Notes under the pieces: generated by a model | Seen by the model: the letters and a program-made list of their open reading frames with translations, nothing else | Told to the model about the DNA's origin: nothing | The model's database searches: none | Source: Pseudanabaena sp. Salubria-1 | Lineage (GTDB): Bacteria > Cyanobacteriota > Cyanobacteriia > Pseudanabaenales > Pseudanabaenaceae | Assembly: GCA_023336205.1 (NCBI GenBank) | Contig: JALQCR010000003.1 | Coordinates: 1-64,000 of the forward strand | Reading direction: 5' to 3' | DNA length: 64,000 bases | Position numbers and translations under genes: made by a program | Shown: piece by piece, positions 44,601 through 53,136 of the stretch | Numbering within the stretch: the stretch's first letter is position 1 | Layout of the letters: every line of letters begins with the position of its first letter

Positions 44601-45611
44601 ACCATCTGAGAATCTAATCCCAAAGTTTCCAATCGATCGCGTCCCCTAGCGAGTAGGAGAATTACTATGACTGGCATGGTGGTAATCAATGGTTTATGTT
44701 TCCAATCGATCGCGTCCCCTAGCGAGTAGGAGAAATAAAAACATGTTTGATGCACAAAAATACATTGAGGTTTCCAATCGATCGCGTCCCCTAGCGAGTA
44801 GGAGACAAACAGGATTTGCTATGAAAACCCTAACCCCTGCTATGTTTCCAATCGATCGCGTCCCCTAGCGAGTAGGAGATACGTTACACTCGCACACATC
44901 CTTCTTCTTTGGTTTCCAATCAATCGCGTCCCCTAGCGAGTAGGAGATTTACGGGCGTGACAGTCGGTACAACTATTATTGAGGTTTCCAATCAATCGCG
45001 TCCCCTAGCGAGTAGGAGATAAAAATGGCGATCTCTATTGAAAAGCAAAAGAATGGAGGTTTCCAATCAATCGCGTCCCCTAGCGAGTAGGAGAACACGA
45101 TGACTGCTCAAGAAATGACCCCAGCGCAATAGTTTCCAATCAATCGCGTCCCCTAGCGAGTAGGAGACCGAAACGTTGGAAATGGTAGTGGTTACTGGCT
45201 ACAGTTTCCAATCAATCGCGTCCCCTAGCGAGTAGGAGAAGGCATAGGAGGTAAATACCCAAGAGGGCAAATTTCATCAGTTTCCAATCAATCGCGTCCC
45301 CTAGCGAGTAGGAGATTGATCGCCACAACAGCACTTCCCTCATACGCAGCAGACAGTTTCCAATCAATCGCGTCCCCTAGCGAGTAGGAGATTGATTGTT
45401 TACCTATCGTTTAATTTGGAGTGTATATCAGTTTCCAATCAATCGCGTCCCCTAGCGAGTAGGAGATATCGATCTAGGCGATATCCATCGTGATGCCGTT
45501 CTGTTTCCAATCAATCGCGTCCCCTAGCGAGTAGGAGATACTAACAGCAAGTCGCCCAAATTGTTCCGCAAGTCTGTTTCCAATCAATCGCGTCCCCTAG
45601 CGAGTAGGAGA
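41697..45611 (-). CRISPR. CRISPR array 4 (54 repeats), leader-proximal array
   Basis: 54 intact repeats and 53 spacers. By base 11 of the repeat the order from the leader (right) end is 10 A, 29 G, 11 A, 4 G. The right end faces cas2, with a 200-bp leader between; cas genes and array are both read leftward. No degenerate repeat at the left end, which abuts the proWX segment, so the original distal end is missing or lies in array 1. Confidence 0.98.
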
Positions 45612-45811
45612 GTACTCATTTTAACACCCTTTCACTGCATTGAGTCTAGTCATCATTCGCGAACCCTCACCAAAGAACTGTAGAAAAACAAAAAACATGA
45701 TCATAAGAAAACGTTAGAACCTAGTCTCAATATAAATTCGAGGGCTGAAACGCAAAAAAGGTGATTCAGCTATGATCTTGAACCAATCGCAGACCAAAGA
45801 TACAAAGTGCC
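45612..45811 (-). promoter_or_regulatory. Probable CRISPR leader between array 4 and cas2
   Basis: AT-rich, gene-free 200 bp directly upstream (on the minus strand) of the first repeat of array 4. No ORF and no further repeat. Position next to cas2-cas1 and the leftward repeat direction indicate the leader and array promoter. The segment 45612-45650 could be a terminal spacer-like stretch. No promoter boxes are asserted. Confidence 0.65.
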
Positions 45812-46087
45812 TCAAATCACTACAGAGCTTGGCATCTGGGTAAGTGGAGGATTTCCCCACACAATTACTTGACCTAAGGTATGTTTAGAAATTGGATAAA
45901 ACCGCACGCTATCCTCATTCATTTTTACTACCTTTGCCAATCGAGATCTTAACTCCTCAAATTTGCGATCGGATAGAACACACTCAAACGCACTAAACTG
46001 CACCCTCTGCCCATAACCCTCCAACAGATTAAAAACCCGCCTCCGCCGCTTATCATCCGCAATATCATAAATCACCACATACAACAT
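45812..46087 (-). CDS. cas2: CRISPR-associated protein Cas2
   Basis: 91 residues from the ATG at 46087; an in-frame upstream start at 46141 would add 18 unlikely residues that overlap the MITE. Ferredoxin-like Cas2: MLYVVIYDIADDKRRRRVFNLLEGYGQRVQFSAFECVLSD with the conserved N-terminal Asp (about residue 8), then RFYPIS. Works with Cas1 as the spacer integrase. Lies just upstream of the leader of array 4. Separated from cas1 by a MITE-like palindrome. Confidence 0.95.
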   Translation of the reverse strand: MLYVVIYDIADDKRRRRVFNLLEGYGQRVQFSAFECVLSDRKFEELRSRLAKVVKMNEDSVRFYPISKHTLGQVIVWGNPPLTQMPSSVVI

Positions 46088-46132
46088 AAACTTCTCTCTT
46101 AACTCCCCTCTCCCTTTTTGTGAACTACCCTC

Positions 46133-46291
46133 TACACACAAGTCATGAAACCCAGTTAAGTCAACAATTTATCGCCCCCTAGCCCCCAATTCTGGGGGGA
46201 CAAGAAAATAAAAACCATTCAAAGTCCCCCAGAATTGGGGGATTTAGGGGGCTTAGATAAATCGAAACGAAGACAGATAAACTTGTGTGTA
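46133..46291. mobile_element. MITE-like palindrome between cas1 and cas2
   Basis: 159 bp with outer inverted repeat TACACACAAGT / ACTTGTGTGTA and an inner one (GCCCCCTAGCCCCCAATTCT... / ...CCCAGAATTGGGGG). No ORF. No clear target duplication. Also separates the cas1 stop from the cas2 start. Confidence 0.75.
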
Positions 46292-46319
46292 CAAAGTAGT
46301 TAATGAGAGATGTAAGGAT

Positions 46320-47309
46320 CTAACGAATCAAATACGGCTTATAACCACCACTCGGATCATAAACATAACGCTTAATTCTTCGCACCTGCTCCATTAACAG
46401 ATCCCACCTAGGCACATCCTCACCCAACCCATTCTTCACCCGCTCCTCCATTCGCATCAAAAAAGCCCGAAGGAACTTCCGTCGCCCACTCTCATTCAAA
46501 AAACAGCCACCATCACGAAACTCAAAATCACCCACCGCACTCATCATTCCATTATTAATCAAATACAACACCAAACTATCCACAATCGGCGCACGAAACT
46601 CCTCGATCGCATCCGAAACTAAAGCAGGATGACGCTCTGAATCCTGATGCAAAAACGCAAAATAAGGATCAAGCCCCTGAATCTCAACCAATGACAACAA
46701 ATGATTCCACAACACCATATACCCAAAACTCAACAACGCATTTACAGGATTACTCGGCGGACGCTTCACCCGCCCACCAAACTTAAAATCTGAATCCGTC
46801 AAGCACCCACTGAACCCACCAAAATAAGCCGCCGCCGCCGCACCCTCCACACCCAACAAAGACTCCACATCCTCAACCAACAACACCCGATCCGCCAAAT
46901 ACTCTAGACTCTGCACCACCACATCCAGACCATCCACACCCTTACGTCCCTGACGCATCAACAAAGTCCGACCATTCAAAATCTTCGCCCTCACCATCTG
47001 CCGCGCCATCAACAACCGCTCCATCACAGACAGACCTTGCTGATAGCGCACCAACTGCCGATAACCACGACCAATCGCCATCACCCGCCCATAACAAAAA
47101 CCCATCCTAGACAAATAAGCGATCGGAATATCCCGCCGCAAACACTCCCTAATCGCCTGCGTTGTCACCTGCGACTTCCCAAAGATCAACACCTGCTCCA
47201 GCAAAGGCAACTGCACCTCTTGCAGCACAGTCTGTCCCTGCTTTACCACCAAAAGCTCCTGCGACAGCCCCACATAACAACCCTGCATCGACACATACAA
47301 ACTCTGCAT
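46320..47309 (-). CDS. cas1: CRISPR-associated endonuclease/integrase Cas1
   Basis: 329 residues. N-terminal beta domain (about 1-85), then the helical integrase domain with the catalytic triad segments: LLGVEGAAAAAYFGGF (Glu, about 152), FLHQDSERHPALVSDAIEEFRAPIVD (His about 218, and Asp about 230). Complete length. The start ATG overlaps the csx18 stop (TAATG), so it was translationally coupled to csx18 before the ISL3 insertion upstream. The sequence style matches Cas1 accompanying type III-B and I-D loci. Confidence 0.96.
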   Translation of the reverse strand: MQSLYVSMQGCYVGLSQELLVVKQGQTVLQEVQLPLLEQVLIFGKSQVTTQAIRECLRRDIPIAYLSRMGFCYGRVMAIGRGYRQLVRYQQGLSVMERLLMARQMVRAKILNGRTLLMRQGRKGVDGLDVVVQSLEYLADRVLLVEDVESLLGVEGAAAAAYFGGFSGCLTDSDFKFGGRVKRPPSNPVNALLSFGYMVLWNHLLSLVEIQGLDPYFAFLHQDSERHPALVSDAIEEFRAPIVDSLVLYLINNGMMSAVGDFEFRDGGCFLNESGRRKFLRAFLMRMEERVKNGLGEDVPRWDLLMEQVRRIKRYVYDPSGGYKPYLIR

Positions 47310-47469
47310 TAATCCCGCCGCCTCAACTCATTACTATCCCGCGCCGCCCCCAAACTATCGCGACGCTCATCACGCAACAGATAGACCAGAATGCGGTCGC
47401 TTGCCGTCAAAGTTCCATAAGTCGCCGCCACAATCGACAAAGTATTCACAATCACCGCAAACAAACCCA

Positions 47470-48715
47470 GGCTCTTCTGGGTTTGAGGGGATTAATGTAT
47501 AATGAAGCACAAAGATAAGTGGTGACAGGTATGGACTTGTATCTAGATAGGTTGCTAAATTTACCCAACACAACCGTTGAAAGTTTTACGGAAGAAGAAA
47601 ATAAAATCACCCTAAAGTTGAGATTTTTACAGGATGAAATTACTTGTCCGCATTGTAATACGCATGGTGGAAAATTAAAACAAAATCGACCGATATTGAT
47701 TCGAGATTTGTCAGTATTTGGGAAAATAGTTTATTTAAATACGCCGCGCCGCCAATTTTATTGTCAACATTGTCAAAGACATTTTACGGAAAAGTTACCC
47801 TTTGTAGACTGGGAAAGACGATACACACAAAGGTATGAGGAGTATGTTTATCAACGAGTACAAAGTGCGAGTGTGGAGCAAGTAAGTCGAGATGAATATT
47901 TGAGTTGGGATCAAATACAAGGGATTTTCAATCACCAATTTTCTCTAAAAAAAAAGATGATTGGAAAGAAGTAAAACGAGTGAGTATTGATGAAGTGAGT
48001 AAACGCAAAGGACATAAAGACTTTGTGACAGTCGTATCAAGTATTGACGCAGGAGCATTACTAGAAGTAATTGATAGTCATAAACAAGATGACATCATTG
48101 AAGTCCTGAAGCAGCAACCGATTGAGATAAGGGAAAAAGTAGAGGAGGTTAGCATTGATATGTGGGGAGGCTTTCCCAAAGTTGTCAAAGAAGTATTTCC
48201 AAATGCGAAAATTGTCATCGACAGATTTCATGTTATGCAGCCACTAATCAAAGAGTTAAATCAACTGCGTCAAAAAGCTAAAATCAAGATTAAAGGTAGT
48301 CGATTTATTCTACTAAAGAACAAGGTAGACTTAACAGAAGAAGAAAAAGTGAAGTTAGAAAATGTCTTGAAATGTTCTAAACGCTTGCGACTAGCTTATA
48401 ATCTCAAAGAAGACTTTAGAAGTATTTTTGAGACTTGTAAAACTCCTGAAGAGGGTCAGAAACAATTAAAAGAATGGCTTCAAAAAGCTAAAGCTGTTTA
48501 TGGCGCAGTTTTGGAAACCATTCGTAATCATCTTGATAATATTTGTAACTACTTTTTAAATCGTACATCTAGTGGTGTGATGGAGGGACTTAATAATCGT
48601 ATTAAATTAATTAAACGACAGGCTTATGGTTTTTTAAATTTTTTAAATTTTCGTTCTAGATTATTAGCTTGTCTTTCTCATTAGATTTACTTATCCCCTT
48701 AAACCCAGAAGACCC
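47470..48715 (+). mobile_element. ISL3-family element 2
   Basis: 1246 bp with inverted repeats GGCTCTTCTGGGTTTGAGGG (left) and, reversed, GGGTCTTCTGGGTTTAAGGG (right), flanked by the 8-bp duplication CAAACCCA (47462-47469, 48716-48723). Inserted in csx18. Its ends are shared by the MITE at 16642-16775. Confidence 0.92.
47531..48684 (+). CDS. ISL3-family transposase, two overlapping frames at an A9 tract
   Basis: Frame 1 (47531-47974) has the zinc finger region (CPHCNTHGGKLKQNRP, later CQHCQRHF). Frame 2 (to 48684) has the DDE core (RVSIDEVSKRKGHKDFVTVV, VSIDMWGGFPKVVKEVF, IVIDRFHVMQPLI) and the C-terminal TSSGVMEGLNNRIKLIKRQAYGFLNFLNF. They join if the ribosome slips by -1 at the run of nine A at 47947-47955 (TCTCTAAAAAAAAAGATG). 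Either programmed frameshifting or a recent one-base indel is possible; total length then is about 384 residues, normal for ISL3. Confidence 0.8.
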
Positions 48716-48860
48716 CAAACCCATCGGCGCAATCAACAAGATCACCAAACTAATCGCACCATTCGCCACAGACACCGACAAATTCCGCACCCGCGCCATC
48801 TTACTCGTCAAAAAATACATAAAAATGCCCTAATAATTTAACAAAAAAATGCAACTTATC

Positions 48861-50324
48861 CTAATCGCGTAGCACACCCAATCCCCATTCATAGAGCAAC
48901 AAAAGCAAAGGCTGCTTGGGTAAATTTCCCGCCTTCTTACGGATGTCCTGCAAGGGCATCATCAAAGCATCACCAATTGGATCTATCGAAAAATCAGCCG
49001 TTCGCCATAAACTTTTGACCTCATCTAAACTAACTCCCGCCGCCTCATGGACAATCTTATTTCGCTTCTCACGGATACCATTCAAAATCTCAAACTTAGA
49101 TGTCGCATCATACTGATCAACCCATACCCTAATTAAACTCTCTAAATTAGGAATAAATCTACTCTTACCAATTCCCTTCTCCCTCAAACTCTCAGGAATC
49201 TCAATCCACTGTTTTTCTAGCCATTCATCCTTCTTATAAACTTGATAAAGTAAACGCTCTAAAGTCTGAGCCATTAAAAAGAAAGCATTTGACAACCTCC
49301 CCACATGAGCATCAATCGGAATCGAAAAAGCCCCCTCCCAGATAATTGCCGCAGTCTTATTCTTATCCAAACAATCATACTTCTGCCAAACAGCAATTTG
49401 TTCAGCACTAGCAAGACGCTTCAACTTCCTCATGGGCAACCATTCACCCTTAATTCTTTGTAACAAGACTTTCATATCCTGACGAGTCGCATCTTCCAAA
49501 TATCCCGCCAAATCATAAAGCACAGAATACTGATTCTTATGACCTTCCAACCAAATTTTTGCCTCGCCAAAATCCCCCCTTTCCCATGCAGAGATAATTC
49601 TTAATTTTTCCAACGGCAAAAAGTAACGACTGAGTGACTGTCGATCAAAACTCTTCGCAAAAGTCGCCGACATCTGCGAAGCCGTATCTCCCTCATACAT
49701 TGGTGAACACTCTTTCGGTATCACTCGGACAACCTCAAACTGTCTCACAAAAGCCGCCGCATAAATCTCCAACCCCGAAGAAATCGCAGGCACAGATCCC
49801 TTATTCTCAATCAAAAGAGTCAAATCCTCCAATCCATCCGCTTTTTTAATCAAATCCTGAATAAACTCCTCAAACCTGACTCGAATAGCTTCTGGATTAC
49901 CAATATCAACCTGAAAATCCCAAACCTTAACCTCAAGACTTGACCAAACTTGACGAATTTTACCAGCCATCAACTTAGCTAGCCAAGTCGTATCACTAGC
50001 CCGAAAACTATCATCCACCGAAACAGGCTGATCCGTACTGAGTAGCCAGACCTCATCAAGCCCATTCTTCGCTTCCTCATCAATCAAATCGCGATCAAGT
50101 AACAACTCCACCGCAGCAAAATCTTCCATCACCTCACAAACATCATGCAAATTCTTTCCCAAATGGCGTGCAAAATAGCGTGCTTCTGGTTTCTCAACTG
50201 CAATCTCTTGATATAGCTCCATCACATGATCAGGCTTACCACTCACCCCCAAGCATCTCACCACACCATCTTCACAACGCCAACCAACCTGACGATTACC
50301 AACCGTAATAATTAAAATTTTCAT
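48861..50324 (-). CDS. CARF-HEPN protein (Csm6/Csx1-type effector)
   Basis: 487 residues. The N-terminal CARF-like Rossmann domain begins MKILIITVGNRQVGWRC and contains VWLLSTDQPVS and LTLLIENKGSVPAISSGLEIYAA (about residues 93-200). The C-terminal helical HEPN domain ends with the RNase motif RNKIVH (R-x4-H, about 430-435) within NGIREKRNKIVHEAAG. Such proteins are RNases activated by cyclic oligoadenylates made by Cas10. It lies in the type III-B locus, on the same strand as cas1 and cas10, with AGGAG upstream of the ATG. Intact, so likely the main collateral nuclease. Confidence 0.85.
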   Translation of the reverse strand: MKILIITVGNRQVGWRCEDGVVRCLGVSGKPDHVMELYQEIAVEKPEARYFARHLGKNLHDVCEVMEDFAAVELLLDRDLIDEEAKNGLDEVWLLSTDQPVSVDDSFRASDTTWLAKLMAGKIRQVWSSLEVKVWDFQVDIGNPEAIRVRFEEFIQDLIKKADGLEDLTLLIENKGSVPAISSGLEIYAAAFVRQFEVVRVIPKECSPMYEGDTASQMSATFAKSFDRQSLSRYFLPLEKLRIISAWERGDFGEAKIWLEGHKNQYSVLYDLAGYLEDATRQDMKVLLQRIKGEWLPMRKLKRLASAEQIAVWQKYDCLDKNKTAAIIWEGAFSIPIDAHVGRLSNAFFLMAQTLERLLYQVYKKDEWLEKQWIEIPESLREKGIGKSRFIPNLESLIRVWVDQYDATSKFEILNGIREKRNKIVHEAAGVSLDEVKSLWRTADFSIDPIGDALMMPLQDIRKKAGNLPKQPLLLLLYEWGLGVLRD

Positions 50325-50462
50325 TTTCTTAAACTCCTATTAAATTCCTGCTTTTACAAAAAACTGCTCAACCGTCACCGCCAAATCGGGAAACAACTCA
50401 TCAGTAATAAGGCGATCGCCCCATACGCTATTATCTCCTGAGATATCATCAATTAAAAAACT

Positions 50463-50798
50463 ATGACTTTATTTCTCGTAACCAGTCTGATCGACGAAGG
50501 CATCTATGACAGTAGCTTCCAAGTCATCGAAGCCAATTCCAAGTTAGAAATTGCCTCTCACATGATTAGCAATTCATGGCAATGGGAACGTTTTTTGCGT
50601 AACTCAGTTCCTAGCGATTGGCGCGGCGGCGGCATCAACTATGGCACTTTGTTAGATTGCGTCAGGCGATCGGACATCACTCCCGAAAGACTATTAGAAC
50701 TAATCGACATGACCAGAGTTGACGGTGATTCAGATGCTCAATTAGCGATTCATGAGATTACACCAATATCTTTACAGGCGGTGAATGTGAATTTTTGA
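50463..50798 (+). CDS. Hypothetical protein, opposite strand within the cas locus
   Basis: 111 residues, not recognised. N-terminal MTLFLVTSLIDEGIYDSSFQVIEANSKLEIASHMISN looks like a compact alpha/beta fold; W-rich middle (NSWQWERFLRNSVPSDWRGGGINYGTLLD). It is the only plus-strand gene in the cas-gene part of the locus. The gap before it (50325-50460) carries the C-terminal remnant of a gene on the minus strand (GDRLITDELFPDLAVTVEQF), which looks Uma2-like. Confidence 0.6.
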   Translation: MTLFLVTSLIDEGIYDSSFQVIEANSKLEIASHMISNSWQWERFLRNSVPSDWRGGGINYGTLLDCVRRSDITPERLLELIDMTRVDGDSDAQLAIHEITPISLQAVNVNF

Positions 50799-51268
50799 AT
50801 TTATTCATTGCGGTTTATTAACTATGTTATTGATTAAATAATCGGAAAAACTTGAAGCGCTCGCTAATTTCTTAACTCCTTTTATAAATCTCGAAGCCTA
50901 CTGCCTGTATAGTGTCTCTGTACTTCTGCGGGATTTGAACAATAACCAATTTGCAAATCTCTAATGCGACGGGGATAACGTGCGCTTGCGTCAACAAATA
51001 GGTCAAAACCTCTACCAATATATACAGCAGTTTGATTAGTAATAAGATAGCGATCGTGAGGAAGCTCATTACCATAACTTTCCTCCTTGATAAATAGTTG
51101 AAAATAAGAAAAAGTGTTTTTTATCTCCGATTCAAAAGAACGCAAGGAATTTACAGCTTCAGCAAGAGGTACTTCACTTCTTTTTCTATCTATTCCACAG
51201 TAAACTTCAAATTTTGTGCCTACCCCAATAGTAGCAACTTGTTGAAAAACTTCTAGAAACCATCTTAA

Positions 51269-52526
51269 CTGAGATCTTGCACCATTCAAGAAAAGGGGTT
51301 GCAGAAAGAGCAGAAATGTGAAAAAAAGGGCGTAGTAGTAAATTAAATAACGAGCATGGAAAGCATCGTTAAGCACGCCCAAGGGCTAGTGTATAGTCTT
51401 CTGTGTTTGATGCCAAGTGTGTATCAAACAGCAAGTCTCAATGCAATACTAGGACTATTTCTCGAAGCACAAAGGCATCCTTATCCAGAACATACACAGA
51501 TAAAATCAGCGAGTGCACTCAGCCGATTTCTCAATCACTATAACTGGTCAACGAGAGCAGTAATTCGGTCAACACGGCAGGCTATTTTGGGACAAATCGC
51601 CAAGCATCGCCCATCGAAACAAGTGCCATTAAAGATACTGATAGACTTGACTACCCTAGAAAAAAGCGGCAAGTTTTTACATTTGAGCAATCCCACCCAA
51701 AACGAACCAGACCCATGGGTGAGAATACTAAACGGAAAGCGAGGACTACATCTGGTTGTACTGTATCTGGTCTATGGAGAGTGGCGCGTACCATGGAGTT
51801 TTAGAGTATGGCGCGGCAAAGGATACCCCAGTCCCTCTGACTTAGCTTGTAAGTTATTGGGGACAGTACCCAAGCAACTAACCCAAGGCAAGACTGTGAT
51901 TGTCCTTGCTGATACTGAGTTTAGTACGGTGAAGTTTTTCAATACTGTCCGCGCCAAGACTTGGCGCATCGTTGTCGGTGTACGCAACAATCGTAAACTT
52001 CAAGATGGCCGTACAGTCAAACAACTTTATCGTCATGGCAAACGTGGACAACAAATTTTGCTAGAAGGGCTAACTCAGCCTTTGACGATCTCTTGGTTTT
52101 GGCTCAAAAGAGCTGATAGTAAACGGGAGTTACGCTTTGTTGTCTCTTCTCATCCTTATTCTGGTGCTTATCTGGTGATGTTAGGTCGTAAGCGTTGGGC
52201 GATTGAGGGATTCTTCAAAACCATCAAACATCGCTTTGGTTTGCATTGTTTTGGGCAATCTACAAAACTTGGTGTTTATCGTTGGCTTATCCTCTCTCTG
52301 CTTGCTTATCTTTTGGCCCATTGGATTGATCAATGGTCGAGTCCTCCTGTCTTGGACTGGAAAGCTACCTGTGATTTGACACTTTCCGTTTTATTTCCTT
52401 CTGTCCTTTGGTTGAAACTTCTTAGGTATCTCCAAATTAGTGCCGATATTGCTGCTCGTCATGGGTTTGAAATTATTCTCAAACCCATTCCTACTTAACT
52501 CTTTCAGGAATGGTGCAAGATCTCAG
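51269..52526 (+). mobile_element. IS701-like element, copy 2
   Basis: 1258 bp, same length, ends (CTGAGATCTTGCACCATTC) and transposase as 33694-34951, with 4-bp duplication TTAA (51265-51268, 52527-52530). Inserted in the MIT_C/PLD-like gene in the opposite orientation to copy 1. Confidence 0.93.
51356..52498 (+). CDS. DDE transposase of the IS701/IS4 superfamily, copy 2
   Basis: 380 residues, identical to the transposase at 33722-34864; the same DDE segments are visible (ILIDLTTLEKSGKF, VIVLADTEFSTVKFF, RWAIEGFFKTIKHRF). Identity of the two copies at distinct target sites in the same CRISPR-Cas region indicates recent, probably ongoing, transposition. Intact and likely functional. Confidence 0.92.
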   Translation: MESIVKHAQGLVYSLLCLMPSVYQTASLNAILGLFLEAQRHPYPEHTQIKSASALSRFLNHYNWSTRAVIRSTRQAILGQIAKHRPSKQVPLKILIDLTTLEKSGKFLHLSNPTQNEPDPWVRILNGKRGLHLVVLYLVYGEWRVPWSFRVWRGKGYPSPSDLACKLLGTVPKQLTQGKTVIVLADTEFSTVKFFNTVRAKTWRIVVGVRNNRKLQDGRTVKQLYRHGKRGQQILLEGLTQPLTISWFWLKRADSKRELRFVVSSHPYSGAYLVMLGRKRWAIEGFFKTIKHRFGLHCFGQSTKLGVYRWLILSLLAYLLAHWIDQWSSPPVLDWKATCDLTLSVLFPSVLWLKLLRYLQISADIAARHGFEIILKPIPT

Positions 52527-53136
52527 TTAAAGTATTTTGATGATTATTTCTTCCTTCCGATATAGAACGACCAATCCATCGGTCATATATCCCGATATGT
52601 TTAGCATCTCTAAACAGAGGAATTAGTATCTCCTCTGAAAATTTATCTTGATTCCATTCTCCTTTATTGAGCGTATAATCACGCTTGTTCAATTTTTTCT
52701 GCAATGGAGAAATAGAATAATCCTCAAGCAGAGTTAATCTGTTAGTAAATTGAGGATTGTCAATACAATGAGATTGACGAACTACAATGCCAGTAAACTC
52801 TTCTGCTGTAAATAGTTTTATACAATTTCCTTCATCTCGAATATCACAGGTTTGAGAAAGTGGTGGATGAACTGAGGCTATAACAAACCTATTCTTTTTA
52901 TGCAATTTCTTAAGAAGTTCTTTTGCTTTTGGTCTAAATTTTGGAGTCCAATCTTCCACATTAGCTTTTATTACTTTAAATAATTGACTTTCATCTAATT
53001 GATTGTCGATTAAAATTATTCCAGAATCAGTTAGATTATTCAAAATCGTGATAACTAGATTGTAATAAAAAACGGATGTGTCAGATCTTACAGCAAATAT
53101 ACAGGGAAAAAGAATAGTTCTGGCAAGCATAATAAA

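Larger units (their letters stand above)
47309..48820 (-). pseudogene. csx18: csx18-like small membrane protein gene split by ISL3
   Basis: The 5' part lies at 48820-48724 (MYFLTSKMARVRNLSVSVAN...) and the 3' part at 47469-47309 (...VAATYGTLTASDRILVYLLRDERRDS...). Removing ISL3 element 2 and one CAAACCCA duplication restores an 85-residue frame with two TM helices (about 18-33 and 34-50) and a basic C-terminus. Its small size, membrane topology and place next to cas1 match Csx18 of cyanobacterial type III loci; naming is from memory of that family. Function unknown; now broken. Confidence 0.75.
50882..53130 (-). pseudogene. MIT_C/PLD-like partner of the ATPase, split by an IS
   Basis: The 5' part lies at 53130-52531 and the 3' part at 51268-50882. 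Removing the IS701-like element and one TTAA restores 328 codons. The reconstructed C-terminal third contains NELHDRYLITNQTAVYIGRGFDLFVD, like the HDRx..GRGLDxF signature of the phospholipase-D-like MIT C-terminal domain; YDRWIGRS precedes it at the end of the N-terminal part. The gene starts 6 bp after the ATPase stop, so the pair forms a two-gene cassette. Function is unknown; the PLD-like fold could be catalytic or membrane-binding. Confidence 0.75.

Noticed and set aside
28789..45612. Many ORFs with repeated SYSLGDAIDWK, LLLARGRDRLET or VSNQSRPLASRR peptides
   Set aside because: These are translations of the CRISPR repeat in different frames, not repeat proteins.
47037..47518. Plus-strand ORFs opposite cas1 and csx18
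   Set aside because: Low-complexity His/Pro/Thr-rich shadow frames of the real minus-strand genes.
50325..50460. Minus-strand fragment ending GDRLITDELFPDLAVTVEQF, possibly a Uma2 remnant
   Set aside because: No start codon and only about 40 residues; too weak for a separate gene call, mentioned with the neighbouring gene.
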